Positions 22,446-34,957 of a stretch of DNA of 64,000 nucleotides are shown here, piece after piece (position 1 is the stretch's first letter; each line of letters begins with the position of its first letter). The position numbers and the translations under genes were made by a program. The notes below the pieces were generated by a model, which was given only the letters and a program-made list of their open reading frames with translations, had not been told where the DNA came from and searched no databases. Source of the DNA: Tigriopus japonicus (Eukaryota > Arthropoda > Copepoda > Harpacticoida > Harpacticidae); contig CM021321.1 in NCBI GenBank assembly GCA_010645155.1, forward strand, positions 858,878-922,877, written 5' to 3'.

Positions 22446-25400
22446 ATGATGAGCAACAACAATTTACCCCCAACAATGGGCGATGGTCTTTCCATGGGCT
22501 TGGATCAAAGTTGGAAGACGGAGCAATTCAGATTCGAGGCAGTTCAAAAGCTGACTCAAGCCTTCCAAGAATCCCAACGTGGTTCCAATCGTACTTTGGG
22601 CAACGGAACACAAGCCGAGGAACTCGAGAAAAGTATTTGCAAAAAAGCCGAGTCCCAAAGGCAATACTTGGAACTCTTGGAAAAATGTATCAACGTGGTG
22701 CGCCGCATGGGACAACAACAGCAACAACAACAGCAAATGCCACAACAGCCCCAGTTACAACAATTGCAACAACAACAACCTCAGCAACAGTCTTTGTTCA
22801 ACTCCTCCGGTGGGGGAATTGTGACTTCCATCGAATCTCGTCCAAGATCCACCAACGTCGAGATGGTGGGGGATCATCGACATGTCTCCATGGGCATGAT
22901 TGGACAACAATCAGAGGTAAGTTCCCTTTCCAAAATTGACTATTCTTTTCATGACAAGAATTACGAGCTCATGTGTGGAGTTTCAAAAGGCAACAATCCG
23001 AGTGCATTTTCAAATTTAAGGCGTTTCAGCTTAGTTTAAGCAAAGTTATGGCCGTCAACCATTCAGTTCTATCAAATGTCTTGTGTTCCAAGCTCATACT
23101 GCTCAAGCTACCGGGATCAGCTGATCTCATATGGGAGATAGCATGAATCGAAACGTTCTTTCTCTTAATTATTATCAAATGGTGCGGAATTTGAACGCCA
23201 AAATGCAATCTCGGGCAAAAAAAGTTCATCAAATTTTCCGGAAAACTTCAAGAGTTATTCTTACCATATTAGTACGTCCCTCTTGCACACTAAATACTAA
23301 ACAACCCTGTCCCGGTACGTCCATAAACAGCGACCAAGCTAGTAACTCTCATCTAGCTCTGGATGGGTCTTTTCATCCGTGGATAGGCTTGCCATCGGGA
23401 AAGAAATCTGATTGAGTGAAGGCGCAGCTCCAGGATGAGGGTTCGAATCTCAGCAAGAGACGTTTCCAAATGATATTTTGAGCGAAAAAACTCATACTAG
23501 AATTAGGGCAACGCCCTTCAAATACTAGGACCTCTTTTCAAAATCTGTCATAACTGACCCAATTTGGGCCTAAAAAATGACACTCTTGGCTGGCGATATT
23601 CTGGCCGCCCTGATTACGCTACCAGAGCCAAAACGAAGCCTACCCAATCTGGTAGCCAAGAAGGCCAAAGAATCCTGTGGAGACGCCACTCACTCACTCT
23701 CTCTCTCTGTCTTCCTGCGTGGATTTCTTCTTGCCTGCCCCGACTACTAATACGAAGTTTACTATTAGTAAACTCGCAGCGCTTACCTTAACAGCATAAC
23801 ATTGTTAATGATTTAGCCTGAATATTAGGCTTCAAACCGGCATAATATTGTGTAATTTCGTGTTGAGTGACATTGGGGGTGGTGATTACTTTTGTAGGAG
23901 CCCAAGATGATGCCTCAACACCCTGTTCCACAACAACAATTGGGTCCGGGCGGTTCCGGTCCCGTGGGGGTACAAGGTCTGTCCCATGGGGGACGCATGC
24001 CAGTGTCCAGTCAATCCATGATGAACATGCAGCCTCAACCCGGCCAAATGGGCATGCAGCACATTATTCGGGTAACTACTTGTAAAACTTTCAAATATGC
24101 TCTGAATCTGTATTATTAACGTGCCACGTGTTCTTTTGCACTGTTTTTTCTTTTTAGCCGGGCATGAATCCAGGCAATAATCCGGCTGCCAGTCAACTCC
24201 AACAGCGACTTTTGGCCAATCGGGGCATGCCTGGACCCGGTAACCCCATGATGAACAATCTACCCCCGAATATGGCACCGCGGGGAATCAATATGGGACA
24301 GGTGGGTAGTCAATGAAATCTCGATTTTTGTCAGCGGAGAGTCATTGAGAGTTTCAATTATAGATGATGCCGAATCGGATGGGGAATATGGGTGGGATGG
24401 GCCCGGCGCAGTCCATGGGCAATCCGATGATGAACCAGACCAGCATGGGACCATCGATGAGTCAGAGAGCACCGCCGCCGATGTACAATGTCAGTCCTCA
24501 CAATATGACGCCCGGTGGCTCACCGGCTAATATGGGCATGATGTCCCAATCGCCGGTGGCTGGACAATATATTCACTCTCCACAGGTAAAACGGGTTCAC
24601 AACGAGCGTGATTATTAGAGATGCTTTTGGCTGAAATTGTAATCGGCAGGAGAAGAGGGACCTTGTCTAGATCTTTTAAAAATGTATTTAAAGATAATCG
24701 CAAACTACCGACTTGTCCCATAAATAAAATTTGCTCCAATGCCAGCCAACCTTTATCGAAGTCGCCTACACTCGAAATGAATTGTGCTTAGAATCATGGC
24801 AGACATTTGAATTAGCGCTTTGATGTCACGTAATGAGTTTCTTTCATTCATGGCAATTGTTCGCTCAATTTGAGAAATTGCGTTCAGCGAGGGATTTCTT
24901 GTCAAAATCAAAAACCAAATTCATTATCTTGAGTGTCGACTTGAGTAAAGACCCTTACCTACACTTGTGTTATACTTCGAAAATGAGACTTCTTAAAAGC
25001 TATGCTGCCATCTTGTACCGGACCTTTGGGGTAACTCCGGATGGTTTATAAAGCTTTCCGATCCAACTTCTAGACTTAGCTTCAAACACCTCTCATTAAA
25101 TCCTTGGATGGTCAGCATCAAATTCCATAATGGGTTCCCTCATTTCAGCAAGCCCCAATTCCCTCTCCAGCCGGAGGAGGGCCACGAAGCATGGCTCCAT
25201 CCCCGTTATCCAGTGCAAATACGCCTAATCCTCAAGATTCATCTTCCACTCAAGATGAGCAGGCCTATCTGGAGAAGGTCCGCCAATTGGCGAAGTACAT
25301 CGAGCCCCTCAGGATTATGATCTCGAGGATTGGATCTAGCGACCAAGTGAAACTCGATAAAATGAAAAAGCTCCTCGATATCTTGTCCAATCCAACCAAG

Positions 25401-26051
25401 AGAATGCCTATTGAGACCTTGAAGAAGTGTGAAGACGTCCTCGTGCGGCTGAAACTCGACACCGAGACTCGCCCCGAGAGCACTGTCAATCCTTTACTTG
25501 AGGCTGTTTACAATCTTCGTACATCGTCAAAGACTCAATCGGTTCATCTGAACCACACACTCCAGCGGACCTTTGGTGCCCCTCTCGAGGCTTTATATGG
25601 TCCCGAAATCTCTTTGCCCCCTCTTCCCAAACGACGAAGGGTTGAAGAGGAATCATCCAGTGATATCCCGCACATTCTTCAGGGAGAAGTGGCTCGCCTT
25701 CAGTCCCATTTCAAGGTTCAACTGGACCAATCCCAACCGACCCAGCATGTTGGTCAGGTCAATCTTACTTGTCAGCTCGAGGATCCGAATCTACCTTCGG
25801 TTCCACCAATTTCCGTGACCATTCCCGAGGACTATCCGGATGTCCCACCCATTTGTGATGCGGATCTCACCGAGTATTTCGCCACTCCATTCCTTCAACG
25901 GGTTCAAACTGCTCTGACCAGTCGGTTGTCTAAAATGCCGCCGAATTTTACTCTCTCTCAGCTTTTGAGTGCTTGGGAATTTTCTGTGCGGTCTGCGTGT
26001 TCTCCAAAACCCAATCATGTCACAATTGGCACCGCCATTTTTGGTATGTAA
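22446..26051 (+). CDS. MED15: Mediator of RNA polymerase II transcription subunit 15
   Basis: A Mediator tail subunit that receives signals from activators. Five exons: 22446-22916, 23898-24071, 24158-24301, 24364-24585 and 25149-26051; all junctions are GT-AG and phase 0, giving 637 aa. Residues about 15-85 form the KIX-type domain (QSWKTEQFRFEAVQKL, CINVVRRM), followed by a polyglutamine tract (about residues 88-120) and a long Met/Gly/Pro/Asn-rich middle encoded by exons 2-4. The C-terminal MED15 domain starts about residue 370 (EQAYLEKVRQLAKYIEPLR, MKKLLDIL) and ends in a strongly conserved tail about 40 residues from the stop. Start codon: two adjacent ATGs at 22446/22449; the frame opens further upstream only through a non-ATG codon. 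Intron 1 (981 bp) and intron 4 (563 bp) are long for this region. Confidence 0.94.
23367..23461 (+). repeat. Possible tRNA-derived relic inside MED15 intron 1
   Basis: GTCTTTT at 23367 can pair with AAGAGAC at 23455-23461 as a 7-bp stem (one G-T pair). A perfect B-box-like GGTTCGAATCT lies at 23440-23450 in a TGAGG/TCTCA hairpin. The rest of the 95 nt does not give a convincing D arm or anticodon arm. It may be a decayed tRNA-derived SINE or chance. Confidence 0.3.
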
Positions 26052-26532
26052 ATCCCGCCGCTCAGATTGAGGAGCACAATTGGAAAATAAATAGAATTAA
26101 AAACATCATAAACGCTTTCTTGGAAACATATTTGTTTATTATTTTTTAATATAATCCGTAGCATAATGGTTTGTGGTGGTTTGATAAAATGTCGGATTTT
26201 GTTGTGTTCGGTTGCAATTAACCCGTCTGCGAGTGTAAAATATGCGATCGCTTTCACGATCTAGCCAAGGTTATTTTTATCAGTACCTAAATTATTGACT
26301 TTTTATTCATACTTGTATGTAGGGAACCGAGCAAACGACTTGGTTTTTTTTTTCTTTTACTTTTTTGTATGGAGTCAAATACTCTCCCACTTGCAAGAGC
26401 ACAGTGAATGATTCCATCATCCAGATCCATGGATGAAACAAATATTCCACAAAGTTATGGGGAGAAAAGCCGAAAGGGATTGAGAAAGAGAACTAGGAAA
26501 AGATGCTCGCGCAGCAAAAAACCTCACTTCAA
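26052..26532. other. Tail-to-tail gap between MED15 and ATG9
   Basis: Holds the 3' untranslated ends of both genes. AATAAA-like signals are present (for example GGAAAATAAATAG near 26083-26095 for MED15). No gene seen. Confidence 0.45.
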
Positions 26533-29207
26533 TCATGAGGGCATAGATGATCCTAAAAGGGGGGCACGATTATCGTCCACAACCACCAAAGGAAGAGATT
26601 CCTCGTCCAGTTCGTTTAATGAAGTTCCTCTTTGAAACTCATATCTAGAGGCTTCGGCCACATTTCGCCGATTATTGTGAACGGCAGACGAGGTGGTTTG
26701 GGAGGTTGTTCCAGCCATTCGGTGGTGAAGCTCGTGCAAGTAGAGAGCTGAAAACGACATGTCCGCCTCGATGTACTCGAGTCCAAGACGTCTCAGGTCT
26801 TTGCCCAAATTAGGTGTGGGCATCAAAGTGGATGCCGCTGGGCCCACCAATCGTGAATTGAGTAACTGGGACTGATTGGGTCGAAAGTGGGACGAAATCA
26901 TCATCGAACTCCGCCCTGTTCCCGTGGTGGCCGCCAGACCTTGATGAACACTCTCGAACATGCTTCCTGTGCGGTTTTGATACAAACTGTTCTCGACCGA
27001 ATTTTCACCGCCCTGAAGCTCGCCTCCATTGGGTGAGCGGGCGCTTTGGACGAAAAGGCCTCCTCCATCAGGCCCAACAGGGGCCACCATTCGCACGTGA
27101 CGAGCATCGCCAAGCATGTCGTTGGCGATACTCGAGTATAGTCCACCTGCGGCATCGAGGGAGTTCAATGAATTATACAAGGCATTCTCTTCGAGGGCCT
27201 CCTCCTGAACGGTGGCTAAGGCCTCGGCATCTTTTGTGGCATGACCGCGAAGAGCGGCAATGAAATTGGTGGATTCCGAGGGGGGAACCCAATCAGGATT
27301 GGTCAGTGTGAAGTGAACCAAGGACATTTCGGTTTTACCATCTTCAGCTTGAGTGTAGTGATTGGTTTTGGCTGGGGTGTCTTCCGTGAGGGCCGTTTGC
27401 CATTCGGCGTTTCCGTGTCTTCGCACGTCCATTTGGGCGAAGCTGCACACGTCTCCCACGCCCACCACGTCGACTGTGAAGTTTCGGAAGAAATCCACTA
27501 ATTGAGGAGCTTTAGGTCGGAGATTGAAGAACAAGATGAACGGCGTAAGAATGGGCGAGCAGAGCTCACCGATTAGATATTCAACCCGGAATGGAAAGAG
27601 CTCGCCTAGTTCACCCATAACTTCGTGGGTGTGAGCTCGACCTTTCCACGTTTCCGGAAAGTAATGTATGTGAGCCAGAACTGCAGTGAGAGACTTTTCG
27701 GGGTTGAACACGAGATTCTCGTCGGGGATGAACGAGGAGCAGAAGATTACGGCGAACGTTAGGACCGACAGAAGGGTCAAGACATGTTCCACAGCCATGA
27801 CGTCTTCATCATAACAAATGAGGACCAAGATAATCCCCATGATAGCTCCGCAAATGTACCGGATGAATCCAAAGATGACCGCATGCAACGGGTTGGAGAA
27901 CAGATCCATGTATTTGGTGGCCGGTTTATATGCCCGATTGAGCCTGCTCTTGAACTCATGGTCGAGCTCGTTGAAGTGACGCAAATAGAACTGGCTGTAC
28001 AAGCTCCAAGTTCGATGAGACAACAGTTCTGGCTTTCTCTTGATGAGTTCAGCGTGGCTGAAGAAACTGTTGAGTACTTGCCACAGGAGGATGACGGGCA
28101 TCATGATTAGATTGCCCAAGGCCACGAAAGCAATCTTCCTCTGAAGACTTTCTACCAGCTCTTTCTTCTGGCTCGTTTTCTTATACTCGTCCCGCAAGTG
28201 CCATTGATTAAAGGTGGCCCAAGGTCCTTTGAAAAACAGGAACTCCAAATTGTATTTGAGTCCTTGGCTGAGTACGGTCTTAGGTCCAACACACGGGATC
28301 TGGATCTTAACCGGCAACAAATCTTTGTTCACCATGGCCACAAAGTAGTTTTTGAATCTCAGGATGCGGTGATAGATGTCCAATTCGGTGAGATGGTCTT
28401 TGTGAATGCACATGAGATACTCGGATTGGGCCTTGATGATCCGTTTCTGAACTTCGGGCCAAGAAACTGAGCTCAGCGAGTCGTCACTCACGCGCAAGGC
28501 CTCGTTGTAGAACATCTTGATATCCCAATATTGAAAGAAATGGTAGGCCGTGGCTCCAACCTTGGTCAGCCAAAACACACAAGCCAACAAGAGACAAATG
28601 AGGGTAAGACCGGACAATTGGATCTGATCCGAGCTCAGGAAGACATCACTGGGCGTGATCTTATCTCCAACCTCCCAATCGGATCGCGAAGGCTGCTCGT
28701 TCTTGAACAACACGGGATAGTTGATACATTCGAAAATAACCACGGCAATTACGACCACAAACACAAACTTGATCAATTTGAGGACATCCTAGAGAAGAAC
28801 AACCCAACCCCGATGAAATAATCAATATCATTCCTATTCGATAAACATCCGTCGATGAGTCTCACCTCACACATCATGACGTGGAATCCATTTCGTTGAT
28901 GATACTCGTACACTCTTTTGAAGAACGAATCGAGGTCATCGATATGACTCCATCGAGACTTGTTGCTTTCCGGCACTGAATGAATTATGAAATCTCCGGG
29001 CGGACCCTGATCCTCGGGACTGTGATGGCCCGCCCCCGTCTGAGGACGGCGAGGTTCGCGCCAAGGATCGTGAGGCGCATAAGGCTGGCCAAAATTGGGC
29101 GGAGCCTCGTCGTCCTCGGTGGTGTCGGGATCATCCTGGAAGGGCTTGATCCCGGTTTGCAAACGATCCAGACCTTGCAAGGTCTGAGTAAAGGGCGAAC
29201 CCGACAT
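26533..29207 (-). CDS. ATG9: Autophagy-related protein 9 (lipid scramblase)
   Basis: ATG9 is the multispanning membrane protein and phospholipid scramblase that seeds the autophagosome membrane. Two coding exons on the minus strand, 29207-28866 and 28788-26533, with a 77-bp intron (28865-28789), phase 0, giving 865 aa. The N-terminal about 80 residues are acidic and Pro-rich. The ATG9 core begins at SRWSHIDDLDSFFKRVYEYHQRNG and continues with several hydrophobic helices (residues about 118-133, 170-195, 295-320, 375-400, 410-430) and the motifs NLEFLFFKGPW, LRHFNELDHEF, SLTAVLAHIHYFPETW and LFPFRVEYLIGEL. The C-terminal about 280 residues are Ser/Gly-rich and poorly conserved, as in other animals. 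An acceptor site 23-24 nt upstream of the ATG (near 29231) indicates a spliced 5' leader. Confidence 0.95.
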
Positions 29208-30777
29208 TCTAACTGCGGCTCCTGTTCCCTGGAAACCAAAGCACAAAATAGGATGAACAAATATGCCAAGATGGTGCAATCGAAACTTGCTTGGTTTTTA
29301 TGGATTCGCTCATTAAATCGTCACTTTGGACGTAATTCAATGAATAAGTTAATCAGCTTGGGATTCTCGAGGCCCCACGATAAGAGGTCAACTTTGATCT
29401 TACTTTGAAACGGTTGATCATTCGCAATTCAGATTTCACGTTGTACAAACGTGGGCACGAGCAACCCTGTATTTCTCATGTCTTGAGAATCTTGATGAGG
29501 ATATGAGGATTGTACAGGCTTTTTCTTTGTATCGAATAAGCTCAATCAAGATGTGAATCAAACCCCAAGAATCCATAACTAAACTCCTCCAGACAAAGTT
29601 ATCCATGAAAGGTCACTTTTTAAAATTAGATCAAGGCTAGGAACGTCTTCAAGTTCAGCTATTACACAACTTGGTCCACCATCGATTGAATGAATCTAAT
29701 GAATCACCTAAAGGTAGTTGTTGTAGAAATAGTAGTAGTTGCTTTCCACGATGAATTTCATGTTCCCCAAGGCTTTGTCCAATGGGTCAATCCATCCGGA
29801 GGAGCTCCTCTCGGGATCGAGATCAACGACGCAGTTGTTCGTCGGAGGATCACAAATGAGAGCACACCAGAACAACAAGGACAGATGCACGCACGTACTC
29901 TTCGATCACAGAACTAACGAACAGATGAGGATCAAAACAAAGACATAACACGGACAAGTTGCCCGTGGATCGATTTCCAGGCCAAACTGTTTTTCCTCGA
30001 CTCGACGAGTAACTAAGGTTTATGGATGGAGGCTCTGAAGGCTGACTGATGAAATGAGACTGGAAGGAATGAAGAAGAAGCCTTTCTTTCGATCGACGTT
30101 GTACATACACGACGAACCCACGAGCACAGCAGTAGCAGAAGAACGGAGATAGAGACTGAGAGAGGGAGAGAACGAGGAGGAGGAGGAGGAGGAGAAGGCG
30201 ACGTTGTTATTGCTATGAAAAGACCCGCTGAACGGAGCACACACGACGTTTCGTACGTCGCTTCTCCGTCGTGATGAACGGCTTGACACGATGTATTCGT
30301 AATCCCATTTCATGAGAGATTTTAGGTGGGTTTCAGAGAATATAGATAGAATAGGCGTGTTCGATCTTTGGGGTTAAGGTCGCAAAATCTCAGTTTTAAT
30401 TCTACGATTTAGAAGCCCAATTCAGCGTAAGTAGTTCAGATCGAGTCACCTTGATATGGTGGAATCCGGACCCACTGCCAGAGTGCAAAATTCGAGAGCG
30501 CTCTCGAACCGTGCAGGGACTGCCAGTTCAGTGTCATAAAGGAACGTCTCACGACAGGACGTAAACCTCAGTCGATGCGAAGCCCAAAACGACCCCGAAA
30601 ACTGTGCGGTGCGGCTTAGCATTGAATTTGAAAGAAATTGCCAAAATACGAGCCAAAAAGGTGTTTGAAAGTAAACATTACCTCGGAATAAAGTTGCAGC
30701 ATAAGAAGTGCTCCTTTTCCTGCTATTCATTTTGATAATAGGAATTTGTCAGAACTGAGCATCTACAAAACAATATC
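29208..30777. other. ATG9 upstream region and intergenic DNA
   Basis: Contains the likely ATG9 leader exon and promoter, plus a GAG tandem run at about 30172-30196. Short open frames at 30020-30313 and 30446-30730 (minus) show no recognisable similarity and I do not call them genes. Confidence 0.4.
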
Positions 30778-30867
30778 TTGTACAAAAACTGAGAATGGAT
30801 CTCAATTTTACTGCATTTGAGTTATCCACGAATTTAATTGAGATCCATTTTCAGTTTTGTACAACTT
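30778..30867. repeat. Long near-perfect hairpin, about 90 nt
   Basis: Left arm at 30778-30809 (starting CTTGTACAAAAACTGAG) pairs with right arm at 30834-30867 over about 30 positions, with one bulged A and one G-T wobble; the loop is about 24 nt. Such a single-arm foldback could be a microRNA-like precursor or a tiny palindromic transposon remnant. There is no nearby gene and no clear target duplication. Confidence 0.7.
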
Positions 30868-32130
30868 CAGACAATGGATTCGACCAAGGCCAAGTTCTAT
30901 GAAAGTTAGGCATCTGCTTGGAAAACTGCAAGTCTGTTTTAAGAATGAAGCTCACAGCCACCCAATGCACACTCTTTGCCATAAAAGACATCATTTTCAA
31001 TCACCATTGTATTGTCTTTAATGCATGAAATCTAATAGATGCTAAATATTAGCATTTGGATATGTCAAACAGAGAAGAAGAACTAGATTAGACAAATTCT
31101 TTGTCAGCTTATAGTCAAGTTGTTGATGATTCCCTCTGAATGATTGTTCATGCAAAATGCAGAAGGGAACAAATTGCCCTTATGGAGCACTATATTCTTC
31201 TCTTTTATGGTGTTCTAAGGTTCTAATCTGAAACCATTGATATTTCAGGACCAGTGGAATAGGGTTGATGAGGAGTGGTGAACGTGATTTACCCAAGAAT
31301 GGGTGTGCATCTAACTATCTTTAAGAGACACATACACATACTGTAATGATGCCTTGATGTCTGGACAATTCATGCACTGAATTAATATTGAATAGTGAAT
31401 TCAGTCCGTATCATTTCCCTATTGTGGCTTCACTGTGGTCGTTGATGGAGTTCAAAAACAACAACAAACAGCTGATTTCGCATCCTCTTCTGTTATTATA
31501 TCCATATGTCTGACTCTGATATGTGGGGAAGGGATGTTGCTAGGCTATCCAGCCACCAAAGCACTAAGGCTTTTGCGTCTTTTTTGCCTTCTTTGTTTGC
31601 CAGCCAAATCGTTGGAATGGAGTTACTGCGACAGAACATACAAATAATACTCACGCACTGACTGGTCATGGATAGGAAAAAAATAGCGAATTCAAGCGAC
31701 CCGGATCGACCGGTCGTTCTTGATCTGGCCCTGTCTGGATGGGGAAATGACAGCGAAGTCGAGGAATAGTCAAAAGCACGATCAGCTGTTCGTTCAGTTA
31801 AGGCGTTTTGGATTGCATTGCGAATATTTATTCATTCAGAATCTGGTATTCGACCAGGGCAAATGTGATAGCTTTTGTTACCCTTGGGCCAGATTTGGTT
31901 TGACAAAAACAAATTGTGTTATGCCATGATTAGCACTTGAGATAACAAATATGGAAACCAAAAGTAATGATTTAAAGCATTTCAGACGTTCTAGATTTGC
32001 TTCAAAGAATGACTATGAGATTAAAAATACTCATTAATAATTGGGAATCTAAAATTGAGAATCTGGTAATCAAGAATTCTTGCTAGGCTTAAAAGCTTAA
32101 GATGTTTTGTTTCTGGTTTGAAAGTAGAAC
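30868..32130. other. Intergenic, nothing recognised
   Basis: AT-rich. A 70-codon open stretch at 31435-31647 shows no recognisable similarity. Confidence 0.4.
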
Positions 32131-32132
32131 TA

Positions 32133-32696
32133 CAGGGTGCGCCACTCAAAATCGGACAGAGGTTTAATAAAGGCCAGCAACGCCAAATTCAATTTTAGCA
32201 AGAAGACCCCCAACTCCAGCTCATAGGCCAATCACTTGTTGTTATTTTGAGGGTAGGTATTTGGAGACTTCTGCTGCTTCAGCAAATGAAAAATCAACCT
32301 AGAAAGATGCTCGTAAAAAGATTGATTATCCAAGGATTGTCTGTGAGGGCCATTGCTTCAAGGCTTCTTCAGGTCTTTATTCAAGAACTTTACTTGCTAG
32401 ACCATTCTGGAGAAGAAGGTGGGGAGTAAAGGTTTAAAAAATTGACTTCCTTGGCTGCAGCCTTTAAAGCTGCGTGGACTAAAATTCCAGCAAAGCAGGT
32501 GCGGATCATTTGCTCATGTGCAGAGGAGATTCAAGGCCGTGGTTAAAAGCAAGGGCCTCTATGTCGAATAACTTAGTAATAGATCTGTTAAATATTGTTG
32601 TACTCAACATCATTTGTAACAAGTGCTTTTTGATTCGACGGCTCAGTTCCCTCAAATAATCAATTGTTCATGTCCAATTTTAAGTGGTGGTCCCTG
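32133..32696. mobile_element. Tc1/mariner-like element, non-autonomous, 564 bp
   Basis: Ends CAGGGTGCGCCACTC on the left and, inverted, CAGGGACCACCACTT on the right; inverted similarity extends about 26 bp to TCGGACA/TTGGACA. Flanked by TA on both sides (32131-32132 and 32697-32698), the Tc1/mariner target. Inside, a plus-strand stretch at about 32290-32370 reads like a transposase helix-turn-helix (IIQGLSVRAIASRLLQV), but no DDE/DDD catalytic region survives. It is an internally deleted, inactive copy. Confidence 0.75.
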
Positions 32697-32698
32697 TA

Positions 32699-33854
32699 GT
32701 TTTAAATGAGAAGAAGTTTTCCCCATGGCAGTTGCCATTTTACAATTTAAAACTTTTGATTTGGAAATATCTGGCAACGCTGCTTTGTTGGTATTTCGTC
32801 CGGAGCTCACATCATCACCTTTCACAATTTTTTCATGTTTTTTAATTGTTTGCATATTGCAGATTGTTTGCATATTGCTAGTGTTTTGAAAGAGGCTGCT
32901 GCTTCTGTTCGAAAAAGATTCAAAAACATGCTTGCTTGCTGAATTTTGGGCTTTGAATAGCATAATGGAACTAAAAAAGTAAGAGAGAAAAGATGACGAA
33001 GGATGTATTTTTGCCAAAAATCGTGGTTTTTTTCACCAAGAAAAAACTCGTAGTATTAGAATTTTTTTTTTAATTTACCCCATATTTTAGTAAAATGGTA
33101 AAATAGTCAAAGTAAAATGCTACAAAATATTTTGCTATTGGCCAGAGAAGAAATTTGCTCGTTTTTAAATATTCGTGCAATTAGAGTTTTTTTCACGAGC
33201 TTTTGCTATTTATTTATGGAAGCATTGATTTTTTTATAAATAGGAATGTCGGGTTGAAAACCTTTTTAACATTTCTCAAGATTTTAAATCTTTTAGAGAC
33301 TCAAAACTTGTTTTAACTTCCCTTTTCCTGAACTCTTTTGTTCTGAAAAAATAGATTGGAATAAGGGCTCGGATTTTTTTTGTCACAGAACATAAGAACG
33401 CATTAGTACGCGCGGCCACTCTGGCTTCCTTTAATAAAAGGCTTGGATAGCTTGGAGTTAATGAAGAAATGCTTTATAATTGTGATTATTTTTGTTTAAA
33501 TTACATTACTTATAAAACAAAAATGCACAATGATTCAACAAGCAACCATTTGATGCCCAATTGATGTCTCTCAAAAAATAGAAACTGTGTTTGTTTATTG
33601 TGCTAAGCCATCACTTTCAGACTCCAGATCCACGGGCTTGCTTTGTGATAATGATTGTCCATTTTTTGATGATGGCAACGCGGTTTTTATCATTGGCATT
33701 GTTCAAGAGAATTCTTACTTCCATTGAATGATGTTAATTTTCTTCTCTGTTATTATTTAATAACTCTAGGCTATCACGTAAGAAAATTAAATTGACACAG
33801 ATGTAGTAATGGTCCCTTACTCAATCAGACTCCACATAATACAGTCCTCCTTGA
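32699..33854. other. Intergenic, nothing recognised
   Basis: AT-rich with many homopolymer runs; no gene or repeat boundary identified. Confidence 0.4.
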
Positions 33855-34310
33855 CAAAGGGTAGGCAACCCCTTTGGAATTTAGACCCACCAAGTTTGAC
33901 TAAGAGCCTTTTGGGGCCCACCAAACAGATTGTGGTGGGCTTAAAGGCCCACAAATAAACGTTCACAAAGCTTATGGCCCATGATTTCAGTACTATGGAT
34001 GGCTCTCAGGACAACTATTTTGAACTTTTCCTGTGGCTCCTGGGCTAACCAAAAATCATCCTGAGTCTGGCCACAGATCGTCGACCCAGGTCAAGCCTAT
34101 CAAGGAATAAGTTCAGCTGACGATCTTGTTCGTCAACCATCAGCTGAAGCTATGCCCCAGACTAAAAAAAATCTGGACTCTAGTTATATATTTCCTGATT
34201 TGGCAAAGTTGAGTTGGCCCCTGAACCTACCAACATCTGTTTGGTGGGCCTTGAAAACATGTACCCAAATTTGGTAAGACCTGGCCCAGAATTGTGGTTG
34301 CCGACCTCTG
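33855..34310. mobile_element. Two outward-facing hAT end fragments
   Basis: The left side (33855 onward) resembles the 5' end of the hAT element at 57257-57505 (GGGTAGGCAACCCC, then repeated GGCCCAC and CCACCAAAC segments, and ...CTATGGATGGCTCT). The right side, read inverted from 34310 (CAGAGGTCGGCAACC), resembles the same 5' end. The two outer ends are thus alike and inverted, with a CAGCTGACGATC-containing segment between. There is no matching target duplication. Probably rearranged or compound, decayed hAT copies. Confidence 0.5.
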
Positions 34311-34370
34311 GTCTACAGTTTCCCCATAAAAAATAATTTCCAATATGTTTCAAATAAATGAGATCATTAT

Positions 34371-34542
34371 GACTGGGAAAAAATGTGTTGTTTTTTTTTT
34401 GCTGTGGAGCGGAAATTCCAGACGTTTCAAGGAGTAGGGTCAACTGACGATCACGCTCGTCAGCCATCAGCTGACGGTTCGTTATGAAACGTCTGGGATT
34501 TCTGCTCCACAACAAAAAAAGAACACATTTTTCCTGTGCCCT
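34371..34542. repeat. Foldback (palindromic) element, copy 1
   Basis: Arms of about 50 bp: GTGTTGTTTTTTTTTTGCTG...TTCCAGACGTTTCA on the left and its inverse (GAAACGTCTGGGATTT...GAACACATTTTTC) on the right, around a core carrying GTCAACTGACGATC and CATCAGCTGACGG. Related to the copy at 34797-34957. Boundaries are approximate. Confidence 0.6.
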
Positions 34543-34796
34543 AGTAATCATAATTTCAAAAATCACCAACTTTATATGTATTTTGAAAAGGAAAATTTCC
34601 AAAGATTTAAAAAAACTCAACTTTCAAGAAATGGCAGAAATAAAAAGTGACTGCTGATGCAAAGAAATTTGCCGTTTCTTTGATCTTTTGTGCATTTGCT
34701 TAGGTTTAAAAAAAATTGTTTTGGGTAAATTTGTATCACTTTCAAGTACAAGCAATATTCCTATCATGATCTGTTATATATATATGTGATAAATAT

Positions 34797-34957
34797 GGCT
34801 CATAAAAATATGTTGTTTTGTTGTGGAGCAGAAATCCCAGACGGTTCACGGAGTAGTGTCAGCTGATGGCTTTCAAGCATGATGGTCAGCTGACGTTGTT
34901 CTTTGAAACGTCTGGACTTTCCGCTTAACAGCAAAAAAAATATTTCTCCGAGGCCAA
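34797..34957. mobile_element. Foldback element, copy 2, with 11-bp flanking duplication
   Basis: A 161-bp palindromic element sharing its arms (GTGGAGCAGAAATCCCAGAC / inverted) and core (GTCAGCTGATGG) with copy 1. It is flanked by the direct repeat GTGATAAATAT at 34786-34796 and 34958-34968. Long inverted ends with a 9-11-bp duplication are typical of Mutator-like MITEs, though the superfamily is not certain. Confidence 0.65.

Noticed and set aside
22388..22939. Alternative-frame open stretch of 183 codons over MED15 exon 1
   Set aside because: Threonine-rich translation of CAA repeats; the MED15 frame has KIX-domain similarity and correct splice phases.
30446..30730. 94-codon minus-strand open frame
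   Set aside because: No similarity to any family I know and no supporting signals.
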